Positions 33,154-41,346 of a DNA stretch of 64,000 nt are shown here, in pieces; positions within the stretch are counted from its first letter, which is position 1; every line of letters begins with the position of its first letter. The stretch covers positions 248,001 through 312,000 of the forward strand of contig NZ_VTTL01000004.1 of assembly GCF_008364685.1 (NCBI RefSeq). The letters are read 5' to 3'. Position numbers and translations under genes: made by a program. The stretch is from Xanthobacter oligotrophicus (GTDB lineage Bacteria; Pseudomonadota; Alphaproteobacteria; Rhizobiales; Xanthobacteraceae). The notes under the pieces are model-generated. The model ran no database searches and had not been told where the DNA came from. It saw only the letters and a program-made list of their open reading frames with translations.

Positions 33154-34845
33154 CTATAAAGGCACGGCGGCGAAGGTCAGCGTGGCCACGAGCAGGGCGG
33201 CGACCCCCAGCAGGGCGAGGGCGGCGACCGGCCAGCGGCGCAGCACATCGTCGGCCGCCACCGCACCGCCCATGATCGCCCGGCCCGCAGCGCCCAGAAA
33301 GCCGAGGGCGTAGAGGATGTCGCCGGCCGGCACCTCCGGCACGCGCGGCGCCTTCCAGGCCAGGAGCGCCGCAAGCCCGAGGCCGAGCGCCACGGGCCAC
33401 AGCCCCTTCAGGAGCGCCGCGGGCGTGAAGGCGGCCGATGCCGGCAGGCCCGTCACCGCCTCGAACAGGACGAAAGGCAGCACCAGCGCAAGAACGGCGA
33501 GGGTCAGCGCGGGCACCACGAGGCCGCGCGGCGGCTTGCCTTCAGTACCGCTGCGGGCCACCAGCAGCGCGTAGCGCGCCATCAGCAGAGTGCTGCCGGC
33601 GGCGGAAAGCGTGAGCAGCGTTCCCGCCACACCGTCGGGAACGATGAGCTTGATGGCGTATTTCGCCATGGCGCCGCCGGTCAGCGGCAGGCCGGCAAGG
33701 CTCAGGCCCAGCACGCCGGCGACCGCCGCCACCGCCCAGGCCCGCTTGGGTGAGGAGGCCATGGCTACCCCCACCGCGAGGAACATGGCGCCCTTCAACA
33801 GCATGTGGTTCGCCGCATAGAAGGCGGCGATGGTGAAGGTGCCCGCCGTCCCGTTCAGGATGCCGGTGCCGATCACCGCCGCCACCACGCCCATCTGGCT
33901 GACGGTGGAATAGGCGAGGGCGCGCTTGGGATGGGTCTGGGTGAGGCCCACGGCGACCCCGTAATAGGCCGTGAACAGGCCGGCGCCGCACAGCACCGCG
34001 CCCCAGCCGGGCAGGGGCACGCCTTCCGGTAGGAAGCGCAGAAGGCCGATGACCCCGGCCTTCACCACCACGCCGGAGAGCACCGCCGATCCGGGCACCG
34101 GCGCCACGGAATGGGCCAGCGGCATCCACACATGCAGGGGGAACAGGCCCATCTTCAGGATGAAGCCGAGGAGGATCAGCACCAGCACCGGGGTCTTCCA
34201 CGGCGAGGCGGGCAGCAGGGCCACCGCGTCGCGGATCTGCGGATTGGCGTCGGCCGCGCCGGAGGCGAGCATGACGAAGGCGGCGATCAGCAGTGCTTCG
34301 CCGAGCACGGTCAGGGCGAGGTAGAGCGAACCGGCGCGCCGGGCCTCAAGGGTATCGTCATGGGCGGCAAGGCCATAGGCGGAAAAACTCACCAGGGCAT
34401 AGGCGAGATAGAAGCTCGCCACATCCGCCACCAGGAACACGGCGAAGGATCCCGCCATGGTGAGCAGCCACCAGACGATGAAGGCCTGCCGCGATGGGTC
34501 CTTGCGCAGATAGGCCATGGCGTAGGCGCCGGCCGTCATCCACAACAGGGAGGCCCCGCCGAGCAGCAGCGCGCCCGGCGCATCGAGGGCGAGGGTGAAG
34601 CGGAAGGGATCGGGCGCCACCAGCACCGAAAGCCCCCGCGGCACCGTCAGGGCTGCGATAAGCGCCGGAAGCGGGACCAAGACCAGAAGATTGGGCAGGG
34701 CGCGGCGCACCGCCGGCACCAGCGCGACGAAGGCCAGCACCAGCGGCAGCGCAATCGCCACCACCAACAAGGCCTCGGACAAAGCCGGCATGGCTGGCGC
34801 GAGGGCGGAGAGATCGAGCGGCGGGGACAGGGTGTCGCCGGTCAT
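33154..34845 (-). CDS. Proton-conducting antiporter-like subunit (second MnhD/MrpD-like, 563 aa)
   Basis: Polytopic membrane protein of the NuoL/M/N-MrpA/D superfamily, the last gene of the Mrp-like operon. The start ATG at 34845 overlaps the upstream stop (ATGA). Conserved elements include FILKMGLFPLHVWMPLAHSVAPVPGSA broken over the fifth to sixth helix region, YSTVSQMG and NHMLLKGAMFLAVG, with membrane Lys/His residues of the ion path. It is about 60 residues longer than the other MnhD-like subunit and may fill the place of the missing N-terminal part of MrpA. Confidence 0.8.
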   Translation of the reverse strand: MTGDTLSPPLDLSALAPAMPALSEALLVVAIALPLVLAFVALVPAVRRALPNLLVLVPLPALIAALTVPRGLSVLVAPDPFRFTLALDAPGALLLGGASLLWMTAGAYAMAYLRKDPSRQAFIVWWLLTMAGSFAVFLVADVASFYLAYALVSFSAYGLAAHDDTLEARRAGSLYLALTVLGEALLIAAFVMLASGAADANPQIRDAVALLPASPWKTPVLVLILLGFILKMGLFPLHVWMPLAHSVAPVPGSAVLSGVVVKAGVIGLLRFLPEGVPLPGWGAVLCGAGLFTAYYGVAVGLTQTHPKRALAYSTVSQMGVVAAVIGTGILNGTAGTFTIAAFYAANHMLLKGAMFLAVGVAMASSPKRAWAVAAVAGVLGLSLAGLPLTGGAMAKYAIKLIVPDGVAGTLLTLSAAGSTLLMARYALLVARSGTEGKPPRGLVVPALTLAVLALVLPFVLFEAVTGLPASAAFTPAALLKGLWPVALGLGLAALLAWKAPRVPEVPAGDILYALGFLGAAGRAIMGGAVAADDVLRRWPVAALALLGVAALLVATLTFAAVPL

Positions 34846-36347
34846 GGCATCACTCCCGTCCAGGTCAGGGGGCGGCCGATATCCAGGAAGGGCAGGGGCG
34901 CGAGCGGCATGAAGCCCACCAGCATGGCCCCGAAAGCGAGGGCGAGGGCGATCAGCGCCCGCCAGCGGCATTCCCGGGCATCGGGCAGGTCGCTATCGGG
35001 ATGCTGCAGGGCGATCACCACCACCCGCAGCACATAGCCGCCCGCCAGCAGCCCGCCCACGAGCACGACGGTGGCGATCCACCACGAGCCTTGCTGCAGG
35101 GCCGAGGTCAGCAGCATCACCTTGGCCACGAACCCGCCCGACGGCGGCAATCCCATGAGCGAGAGGCCGCCGAGGCCGAAGGCGGCGACGCTCACCGGCG
35201 CCAGCCGGCCGACACCCCCCAATCCGGACAGCCGGTCATGGCCCATTGTCTCCGCGATCAGCCCGGCGGCGAGGAACATGGCAGCCTTGGACAAGGCATG
35301 GGAGACGAGGTGCAGCGTGCCGCCGGTCCAGGCCAGTGCGCTCCATGGCCCATCGCCAGAGGCGGCGAGGGGGAACATGAGGCACAGGTAGCCGATCTGC
35401 GCCGCCGTGGAATAGGCGATGAGCAGCTTCAGCCGCTCCTGCGCCAGCGCCACCACCCCGCAGAACACGATGGCCGCCGCGCCACAGATTGCGAAGACCG
35501 GGCCCGCCAGCTGGGTCAAAGGCAAGGGCGCAAGGTCCGACCAGAGCCGCACCAGAAGGAACAGCGGCGCCTTGATGACCACGGCGGAGAGCACCGCGCT
35601 CGCCGCCGGCGGCGCGCCGGAATGGGCGGGCGGCAGCCAGAGGTGGAGCGGGAACAGGGCAGCCTTGGCCATCAGCCCCGCGCTCATCAGGGCGAGGGCC
35701 GCGGCGGCGGTCCAGCCACCCGCTCCGTGCGCCATCAGGCCCGCGAGGTGGGCGATGTCCAGCGTGCCGAACAGCCCGTAGATCAGCACCACGCCCAGCA
35801 GGTAGAGCACCGAGCCGAACAGGGCGAACAGCAGGTAGGTGAGCGCCGCCGAAAGCTGCCCCGCCTTGCCTTCGAGGCAGACCAGGGGCACGGCGGCGAA
35901 GGTGAGAAGCTCCAGCGCCACATAGAGGGTGAAGAGGTCCTGCGCGAGGAAGGCGAGGTTGAGTGCGCACGCCAGCGACAGCAGCAGGATGAAGAAGGTG
36001 GCCGGCATGCCGGCCGAGCCGCGCGCCTTCACCTTGCGCGTCATGTCGCCCGGCCCGGTCATGGCGAACAGGCCGGTGAAGAGCAGCACCAGCGCCGCCA
36101 TCAGCATCATGGCGGCGGAGAAGCCGTCCGCTCGCAGCCCGACGCCGAGCGGCGGCGCAAAGCCGCCGACGAAATAGCCCAGCGCCCGCCCGCCCTGCGC
36201 CACCCGCTCGGCGATGCCGGCGGTGATGGCCACATTGACGGCGAGCATCCCCAGCGCGGCGCGTTCGCCGGTGCGCGGCCCGAGGAGGAGGAGGGGCACG
36301 AGGCCAAGGAGCGGCGCCGTGATCGCGAGGACGAGAAGGGCGCTCAC
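34842..36347 (-). CDS. mnhD: Na+/H+ antiporter subunit D (MnhD/MrpD-like, 501 aa)
   Basis: Antiporter-like subunit with about 14 hydrophobic segments. Family hallmarks are KAALFPLHLWLPPAHSGAPPAASA in segments, YSTAAQIGYLC and HALSKAAMFLAAG. The GTG start at 36347 overlaps the mnhC stop (GTGA), and the stop overlaps the next gene by four bases. It is expected to carry protons or cations across the membrane together with the other Mrp subunits. Confidence 0.85.
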   Translation of the reverse strand: MSALLVLAITAPLLGLVPLLLLGPRTGERAALGMLAVNVAITAGIAERVAQGGRALGYFVGGFAPPLGVGLRADGFSAAMMLMAALVLLFTGLFAMTGPGDMTRKVKARGSAGMPATFFILLLSLACALNLAFLAQDLFTLYVALELLTFAAVPLVCLEGKAGQLSAALTYLLFALFGSVLYLLGVVLIYGLFGTLDIAHLAGLMAHGAGGWTAAAALALMSAGLMAKAALFPLHLWLPPAHSGAPPAASAVLSAVVIKAPLFLLVRLWSDLAPLPLTQLAGPVFAICGAAAIVFCGVVALAQERLKLLIAYSTAAQIGYLCLMFPLAASGDGPWSALAWTGGTLHLVSHALSKAAMFLAAGLIAETMGHDRLSGLGGVGRLAPVSVAAFGLGGLSLMGLPPSGGFVAKVMLLTSALQQGSWWIATVVLVGGLLAGGYVLRVVVIALQHPDSDLPDARECRWRALIALALAFGAMLVGFMPLAPLPFLDIGRPLTWTGVMP

Positions 36348-36664
36348 CTCTCCTTCTCCCGCTCACCGTCGCGCGCGGTCTCGGCCTGAACGGCGGAGAG
36401 CCGCACCAGCAGGGCTGCGGCGAGGGCGGTGGCGCAGAAGGCGACCACGATGCCGGTGATCACCAGCGCCTGCGGTACCGGATCAGCGCCGAACCCGGCC
36501 GCCGCGCCCCGTCGCGCCACCACGCCGAAAATCAGGAAGACCCCTCCGCCGAGGATGTTGAAGGCGAGGATGCGGCCGAGGGCGCCGGGCGCCGTCAGCA
36601 GCCCATAGACACCGCAGCCCACGAGGGCCGCTCCGGCGAGGCCGAAGAGATGGGCGCCGGTCAC
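36344..36664 (-). CDS. mnhC: Na+/H+ antiporter subunit C (MnhC/NuoK-like, 106 aa)
   Basis: Three-helix membrane protein resembling NuoK/MrpC: VYGLLTAPGALGRILAFNILGGGVFLIFG and ADPVPQALVITGIVVAF are the characteristic segments, split by a short loop. The GTG start at 36664 overlaps the stop of the preceding gene (GTGA). The C-terminus is a charged tail (ARDGEREKER). It is the adapter between the MnhAB-like fusion and MnhD. Confidence 0.85.
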   Translation of the reverse strand: MTGAHLFGLAGAALVGCGVYGLLTAPGALGRILAFNILGGGVFLIFGVVARRGAAAGFGADPVPQALVITGIVVAFCATALAAALLVRLSAVQAETARDGEREKER

Positions 36665-37593
36665 GAGCGCTCCTCTCCGGCCGGGGGGCCGAGCACGATG
36701 AGGGCGAGGGTGACGGCGATGGATATCGTGATGGCCACTTCCACGGCGATGATGACCGCTTTCTCCGCCCCCGGCGGATAACCCAGGAAAACGCCCGCCG
36801 TCGCCCAGCCGGCAAAGCCAACCGCCAGGAAGCCGAAAGGCCCGGCCAGCAGCATCAGCCGCAGGCCCCGGTTTTGCGTCGCCGGGATGCGGATCTGGTC
36901 GCCCATGACCAGCAGCAGACCCATGGCGGCGAGCACCGCCCCACTCTGGAATGCGCCGCCGGGATGGTCGGCGCCGGCCCACAGCAGATAGAGCCCCACC
37001 AGCACCCCAATGGGCGCCAGCACCCGGGCGAGGAAGGCGGAAGGTGCAGGCGCCGGTTCCGCCGACAGGGGATCCGGCCGCCCCCGACAGGCCGGATCGC
37101 GCGACAGGGCCCACACGCCCACCAGGGACAACAGCAGCACCACCTTCTCCAGCAGCGTGTCGAGGGCGCGGAAGACGAGGAGCACCCCGGTGACCGGATT
37201 GCCCAGATCGGTGGCGGGCAGGGCAGCGGCCACGTCGGCGGCACGCGTGGGCGCCGGCTCCGGGAGGGCGAGTACCGCCGCCCCGAGCGCCACCGCGATG
37301 CCGATGGAGACGACAGCCGCGAGCGGCCGCAGGGTGCGGTTCGGTGCCGGCATGCTCGGCGCCGCTGGCAGGGCGCGGACGCAGCGCAGCAGCACCACGC
37401 CGGAAATGCCGCTGCCTATGGCGATTTCGGTCAGCGCCACATCCACGGCGGCAAGGCGCACCCAGGCAAGGCCGAGCAGCAGCCCGTAGCCGATGAACGC
37501 AATCACCGCCGGCCGCGCCGCGCCGGTGGCCACCACGCAGAGCGCGCCGGCCAGCAGCAGGAGGCAGAGCACGGCATCGAACACGAGGCTCAC
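36661..37593 (-). CDS. Fusion of MrpA C-terminal region with MnhB (310 aa)
   Basis: The N-terminal third (VDVALTEIAIGSGISGVVLL) resembles the DUF4040/MbhD part of MrpA. The middle (NPVTGVLLVFRALDTLLEKVVLLL) resembles the MbhE part at the very end of MrpA. The C-terminal third (IGVLVGLYLLWAGADHPGGAFQSGAVLA) is MnhB. In canonical Mrp operons the first two belong to the large MrpA and MnhB is separate, so here they are rearranged into one membrane protein. GTG start at 37593, overlapping the mnhG stop. Confidence 0.78.
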   Translation of the reverse strand: MSLVFDAVLCLLLLAGALCVVATGAARPAVIAFIGYGLLLGLAWVRLAAVDVALTEIAIGSGISGVVLLRCVRALPAAPSMPAPNRTLRPLAAVVSIGIAVALGAAVLALPEPAPTRAADVAAALPATDLGNPVTGVLLVFRALDTLLEKVVLLLSLVGVWALSRDPACRGRPDPLSAEPAPAPSAFLARVLAPIGVLVGLYLLWAGADHPGGAFQSGAVLAAMGLLLVMGDQIRIPATQNRGLRLMLLAGPFGFLAVGFAGWATAGVFLGYPPGAEKAVIIAVEVAITISIAVTLALIVLGPPAGEERS

Positions 37594-37916
37594 CGGCTGT
37601 CCTCCCCCGGAGCGGATGCGTCTGCGGCGTCCTTCGCTTCCGCCAGCGTGGCTTCCGCCATGACCTGCGCCACCGCGCCGGAGGCGAGCTGGGCCAGTAG
37701 CCAGACCGCCACCATCTTGGCGGCATCCAGCATGCTCGCCGCCTGCGGCAACAGGCCGATCACGATGAGGGCGAGGCCCACATTGTCCGCCTTGGTGAGG
37801 GCGTGGATGCGCGACAGCGTCCCCGGCAGGCGCACGAGGCCGAGGGTTCCGGCGGCGAAGAAGCCGATGCCCGCCGCGATGAACACGAGGGTGAAGGCGT
37901 CCGCGATCAGGCTCAT
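37590..37916 (-). CDS. mnhG: Na+/H+ antiporter subunit G (MnhG, 108 aa)
   Basis: Small membrane protein with the MnhG pattern GIGFFAAGTLGLVRLPGTLSRIHALTKADNVGLALIV in overlapping pieces; the RLPD/GxxSRxHA loop is diagnostic. Starts at 37916 in an ATGA overlap with mnhF, and ends in an acidic tail. It is an accessory subunit needed for the assembled Mrp complex. Confidence 0.85.
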   Translation of the reverse strand: MSLIADAFTLVFIAAGIGFFAAGTLGLVRLPGTLSRIHALTKADNVGLALIVIGLLPQAASMLDAAKMVAVWLLAQLASGAVAQVMAEATLAEAKDAADASAPGEDSR

Positions 37917-38206
37917 GGCCGCGGCACCGCCGGGGGCGTCCCCGCCTTTGGACGCACCGGGCCGAAGGCGGCGCGATAGGCGCAGGCCGCCAGCGCGGCG
38001 AGCAGGGCCAGCAGCAGTGCGGTATCGAGCAGAGATGGATCCCCCGTGGCCGGCGTCAGCAGCAGCAGCACGGCGATGCCTGCCGCGCCGAGAAGCTGGA
38101 CGGCGAGCATGCGATCCACATCGTTGCCGGCCCGCCACAGGGCCGCGAGACCGGCGGCGGCCAAAAGCAGAAGCAGCGTCGCCGCAGCGAAGAGCAGGTC
38201 AGCCAT
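37913..38206 (-). CDS. mnhF: Na+/H+ antiporter subunit F (MnhF, 97 aa)
   Basis: Three hydrophobic segments with the MnhF motif GNDVDRMLAVQLLGAAGIAVLL in the middle, where DR after a Gly/Pro is conserved. The start at 38206 lies 8 bases inside mnhE. The C-terminal segment (FGPVRPKAGTPPAVPRP) is Pro-rich and cytoplasmic. Confidence 0.83.
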   Translation of the reverse strand: MADLLFAAATLLLLLAAAGLAALWRAGNDVDRMLAVQLLGAAGIAVLLLLTPATGDPSLLDTALLLALLAALAACAYRAAFGPVRPKAGTPPAVPRP

Positions 38207-38681
38207 GATGCGGCGCATCCACCACGGCGAGGAAGGCGCTCGCATCCGCATCCAGCGCCGCGACGACCGGGGCGTCCATGTCGAGGCAGTGGACCCTAAG
38301 GTCCGGCCCCCGTCCGGGGAGGGGCAGCGTGCCCGGCTGGAGGCTGGCGAGCGCCCGAAACGCATCCCGCGCAAGGCCTTGCGGCACGGCGCACGGCACC
38401 ACCAGCACCCCGGGGTTCACCTGAGGCGGACGGGCGGCAACGCGCCACGCCACATCCCACCCGGCGCGCAGCGAGCCGGCGAAGAAGCGGGCGGCATAGG
38501 CCGGCATTGCCCGTGGGTTGAGGCGCACGGGTGGCAGCAGATGCAGGCTAAGGGCCGCGGCAAGGGCGGATATGATGAGGCCGGCGGCGAGGTCGATGGC
38601 GCCAATGCGCCCGAGAATCACCCACCCGGCGAAGAACGAAAGCCAGCGTGCCGCGCCGTGCGCGCTGAAGAGTTTCCCCAT
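38199..38681 (-). CDS. mnhE: Na+/H+ antiporter subunit E (MnhE, 160 aa)
   Basis: First gene of the Mrp-like operon. Two N-terminal hydrophobic segments (LSFFAGWVILGRIGAIDLAAG and ISALAAALSLHLLPP) precede a hydrophilic domain with FFAGSLRAGWDVAWRV and VNPGVLVVP, the standard MnhE pattern. The start at 38681 is chosen for its correct length; the longer upstream open frame lacks support. The operon order E-F-G-(A'B)-C-D-D' differs from the classical A-B-C-D-E-F-G. Confidence 0.83.
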   Translation of the reverse strand: MGKLFSAHGAARWLSFFAGWVILGRIGAIDLAAGLIISALAAALSLHLLPPVRLNPRAMPAYAARFFAGSLRAGWDVAWRVAARPPQVNPGVLVVPCAVPQGLARDAFRALASLQPGTLPLPGRGPDLRVHCLDMDAPVVAALDADASAFLAVVDAPHHG

Positions 38682-38907
38682 TCCTGGCCTTCCCAGCCTG
38701 CGTCGTCCACCCGGATGCTGCTTTGCAGCATGGCGGCCATCATAGCCAGCGCCTGCGCGGGACGGAAGGCGCAGGTCACGGTTTACGCGAGAAGGTTGCG
38801 GGTGCGGCGAAACCCACGCCTTCGGCTGCGTATGATGATCGCTGGAACAAAGCGCCTCGTGCGGAGTCTTCCTCGCGCCGTCCGCGCGCGGACCAACGGG
38901 GGCAAAA

Positions 38908-39738
38908 ATGCGCTTCGCCGTCCAATCCCGCCTCGAATACGAGGTGAAGTCTCCCACCGTGTTCATTCTTAATGTCGAGGCCGCCGCCTTGCGCCGGCAG
39001 CGCATCATCTCCGAGCGGCTGCAGCTGACGCCGGGCTACGCCATCGAGCGTTTCGCCGAGGATGAAGGCGGCAGCCGCTTCCTGAGGGTGATCGCAAATC
39101 CGGGTCCCTTCAGCGTGGCCTACGCCGGCGAAGTGGAAGTGAACATGATCGAGAAGGAGCCGGCCGGCATCAGCGAGGTGCCGGTGGGCGAGCTGCCGTT
39201 GGACATCCTGCCCTATCTCAACCCCAGCCGCTTCTGCCAGTCCGACCTCTTGGGTCGGTTCGCCCGCCGCGAGTTCGGCGAGCTGGAGCCCGGCCACAAC
39301 CGGGTGAACGCCATCTGCAGCTGGATCCACGATCACGTGGACTATGAACGCGGTTCCAGCGACGCCCAGACCTCCGCTTATGACACCATGGTGTTGCGCG
39401 CCGGCGTATGCCGGGATTTCGCCCATCTGGGCATCGCCTTCTGCCGCGCCCTCAACATCCCCGCACGCTTTGCCAGCGGCTACGCCTGGCAGTTGGACCC
39501 GCCGGATTTCCATGCGGTGTTCGAAGCCTATCTCGGCGGCGAATGGTATCTGTTCGACGCCACCCGGCAAGCCGCCCTGCAGGGGCTGGTGCGGATCGGC
39601 GTCGGCCGCGATGCCGCCGACGCGGCATTCGCCACCATCTATGGGGACGCGGAATTCAAGGGTATGTCCGTGGGCATCGAGGCCGTCAGTCCTGACGCGG
39701 AGGAGGAGCCCACGGTCCGCGCCGTCGCCGTCGGCTAG
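38908..39738 (+). CDS. Transglutaminase-like cysteine peptidase-fold protein (276 aa)
   Basis: The C-terminal half is a transglutaminase core: the nucleophile Cys is in RAGVCRDFAHL, the His in DFHAVFEAY and the Asp in WYLFDATR. The N-terminal part is the beta-rich domain typical of bacterial transglutaminase-like proteins (QLTPGYAIERFAEDEGG). No signal peptide is seen, so it is cytoplasmic. Such proteins are presumed peptidases or protein modifiers; the partner is unknown. It stands alone, divergent from the antiporter operon and followed by transposon debris. Confidence 0.85.
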   Translation: MRFAVQSRLEYEVKSPTVFILNVEAAALRRQRIISERLQLTPGYAIERFAEDEGGSRFLRVIANPGPFSVAYAGEVEVNMIEKEPAGISEVPVGELPLDILPYLNPSRFCQSDLLGRFARREFGELEPGHNRVNAICSWIHDHVDYERGSSDAQTSAYDTMVLRAGVCRDFAHLGIAFCRALNIPARFASGYAWQLDPPDFHAVFEAYLGGEWYLFDATRQAALQGLVRIGVGRDAADAAFATIYGDAEFKGMSVGIEAVSPDAEEEPTVRAVAVG

Positions 39739-39793
39739 GATCCTGTCCGAGTCATGGGATCGACGGGGGCGTCATCTCTTGATTCATTGGCAC

Positions 39794-39936
39794 ATGGCCA
39801 AGACGTTTCGCTCGTGGGATGTTGACCAAAGCTGGCCTCTGCCGGCTTCGGTGCATGATTTCGTGCCGTCGGGTCACCAGGTGCTTTTCGTTCGGGACAC
39901 GGTGCGCGAGGGCCTCGATCTCTCGGCCAGGCTCCC
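39794..39936 (+). pseudogene. Truncated IS1182-type transposase, N-terminal fragment only
   Basis: The frame from the ATG at 39794 reads MAKTFRSWDVDQSWPLPASV, then HDFVPSGHQVLFVRDTVREG and LDLSA, which is the N-terminus of IS1182-type transposases. Similarity stops after about 47 codons; the remaining 400 or so residues of the transposase are absent. The frame runs on into the antisense of the neighbouring Hsp70 gene. This is a dead remnant whose broken edge lies a few bases from the Hsp70 stop codon at 39939. Confidence 0.7.
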
Positions 39937-39938
39937 AG

Positions 39939-41186
39939 CTAGCCGTAGCGCCGGCTGGCCTCGATGGCGAGGCCGGTGCCGACGGAGCCGAAGGTGTCGC
40001 CCTCGATCACCCGGGCCTGCGGCACGCAGGTGCAGATGGCTGCGCGCACATGGCTGAGGCGGGTGGAGCCGCCCGTCAGGAACAGGGCGTCGATGTCGTC
40101 GGCCTTCAGGCCCGCCGTGGCGAGGCAGGAGGCGATCCGCCCGGCGATGCGATCCGCCAGCAGGCCGGTGTGCCGCACCAGGTCCTCATGGGCGATGCCC
40201 ACGGACAGGCCCGCTTCCAGCACCGCGAGATCGAGCACGGTCGCGCCCGCCTCCGCCACGCGGATCTTCGCGGTCTCCACGTCGAGGGCGAGGCTGTGGC
40301 CACGCTCGTCCTCCACCGCCCGCGCCAGACGCGACACCAGCTGGGGCCGCTCGGCGTCGCGTTCCAGCTCGCGGATGGAGCGGGCGGTCTTCCCGTCATA
40401 CAGCCTGTTGATGGAGGACCAGGTGGCAAGATCCTGATAGATGCCCACCGGCATGGACAGTCCCTTGCGCTTCAGCGGGCTGCCATGGCCGAGCAGCGGC
40501 ATGACCATGGACAGGGAGAGTTGGCGGTCGAAATCCGTGCCGCCCACGCGCACGCCCTCGTTGGCCAGGATGTCGGACGCACGGTCGGCCTGGTTCGCAT
40601 GCCCGCGCGCGATGCGCACGATGGAAAAGTCCGAAGTGCCGCCGCCGATGTCGGCGATCAGCGCCAATTCCTCGCCCGCCACCTGCCGCTCGTAATCGAG
40701 GCTCGCCGCGATGGGCTCGAACTGGAACGACAGGTCGGCAAAGCCGATCTCGCGGGCAATGGCGCCCAGCACGTCCTGCGCCCGCATGTCGCCGGCCGCG
40801 TCGCCATCGACGAAATGCACCGGCCGGCCGAGCACCACCTGATCAAGCCGACCTCCGGCCGCCGCCTCGCCCTGAGCCTTCACCGCGCCGAGAAACGCCG
40901 CGATCACCGCCCGGAAGCTGAGCCGCAGCCGGCCGACGGACGTGGTCTCATCCACCAGCGCCGTGCCGAGCACCGATTTCAGGGCGCGCATCAGCCGGCC
41001 TTGCTCGCCCGACACATAGGCCGCCATGGCCGCGCGGCCCACCATGGGCTCGCCGGTGCGCGGAAAGAAGATGGCGCTCGGCAGCGTATCGGCCGCGCCC
41101 TCCAGGGGTGCAAGACGTGGACCGTTCGCGCCGATGAAGCCGAGGGTGGTATTGGAGGTGCCGAAATCGAGGCCGCAGGCGGTCAT
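39939..41186 (-). CDS. Hsp70-family protein, YegD-like (415 aa)
   Basis: An actin-like ATPase domain without the C-terminal peptide-binding domain of DnaK. Phosphate-binding loops are GLDFGTSNTTLG (N-terminus) and IADIGGGTSDFSIV (about residue 187), and the adenosine motif is LFLTGGSTRLSHV near 370. Length matches the YegD subfamily, whose clients are unknown. It has no J-protein or GrpE neighbour. Its stop codon abuts the IS1182 fragment, so its last residues could have been altered by insertion, though ASRRYG is a reasonable end. Confidence 0.85.
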   Translation of the reverse strand: MTACGLDFGTSNTTLGFIGANGPRLAPLEGAADTLPSAIFFPRTGEPMVGRAAMAAYVSGEQGRLMRALKSVLGTALVDETTSVGRLRLSFRAVIAAFLGAVKAQGEAAAGGRLDQVVLGRPVHFVDGDAAGDMRAQDVLGAIAREIGFADLSFQFEPIAASLDYERQVAGEELALIADIGGGTSDFSIVRIARGHANQADRASDILANEGVRVGGTDFDRQLSLSMVMPLLGHGSPLKRKGLSMPVGIYQDLATWSSINRLYDGKTARSIRELERDAERPQLVSRLARAVEDERGHSLALDVETAKIRVAEAGATVLDLAVLEAGLSVGIAHEDLVRHTGLLADRIAGRIASCLATAGLKADDIDALFLTGGSTRLSHVRAAICTCVPQARVIEGDTFGSVGTGLAIEASRRYG

Positions 41187-41283
41187 GGGCCCTCCGTGCA
41201 GGATGCGGGATGCGGAAGGGGGCGCTTGCTAGAGCATGTCGTGCTGCAACGCAAGAGATCAAGCGCAAGCGGCCTCCGGAGCA

Positions 41284-41298
41284 GCCCCTTTCGGGGGC
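41284..41298 (-). terminator. Hairpin downstream of the DEAD-box helicase gene
   Basis: GCCCC at 41284-41288 and GGGGGC at 41293-41298 form a tight stem with a TTTC-type loop, about 50 bases after the helicase stop in the minus direction. The larger gap 41187-41346 otherwise holds a CTAGAGC-type repeat start at about 41229. Confidence 0.4.
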
Positions 41299-41346
41299 CG
41301 CCCTCAGGCTGGCCGATGCAGGTCCGCTCCCGCGTCGGAGGCGCGA

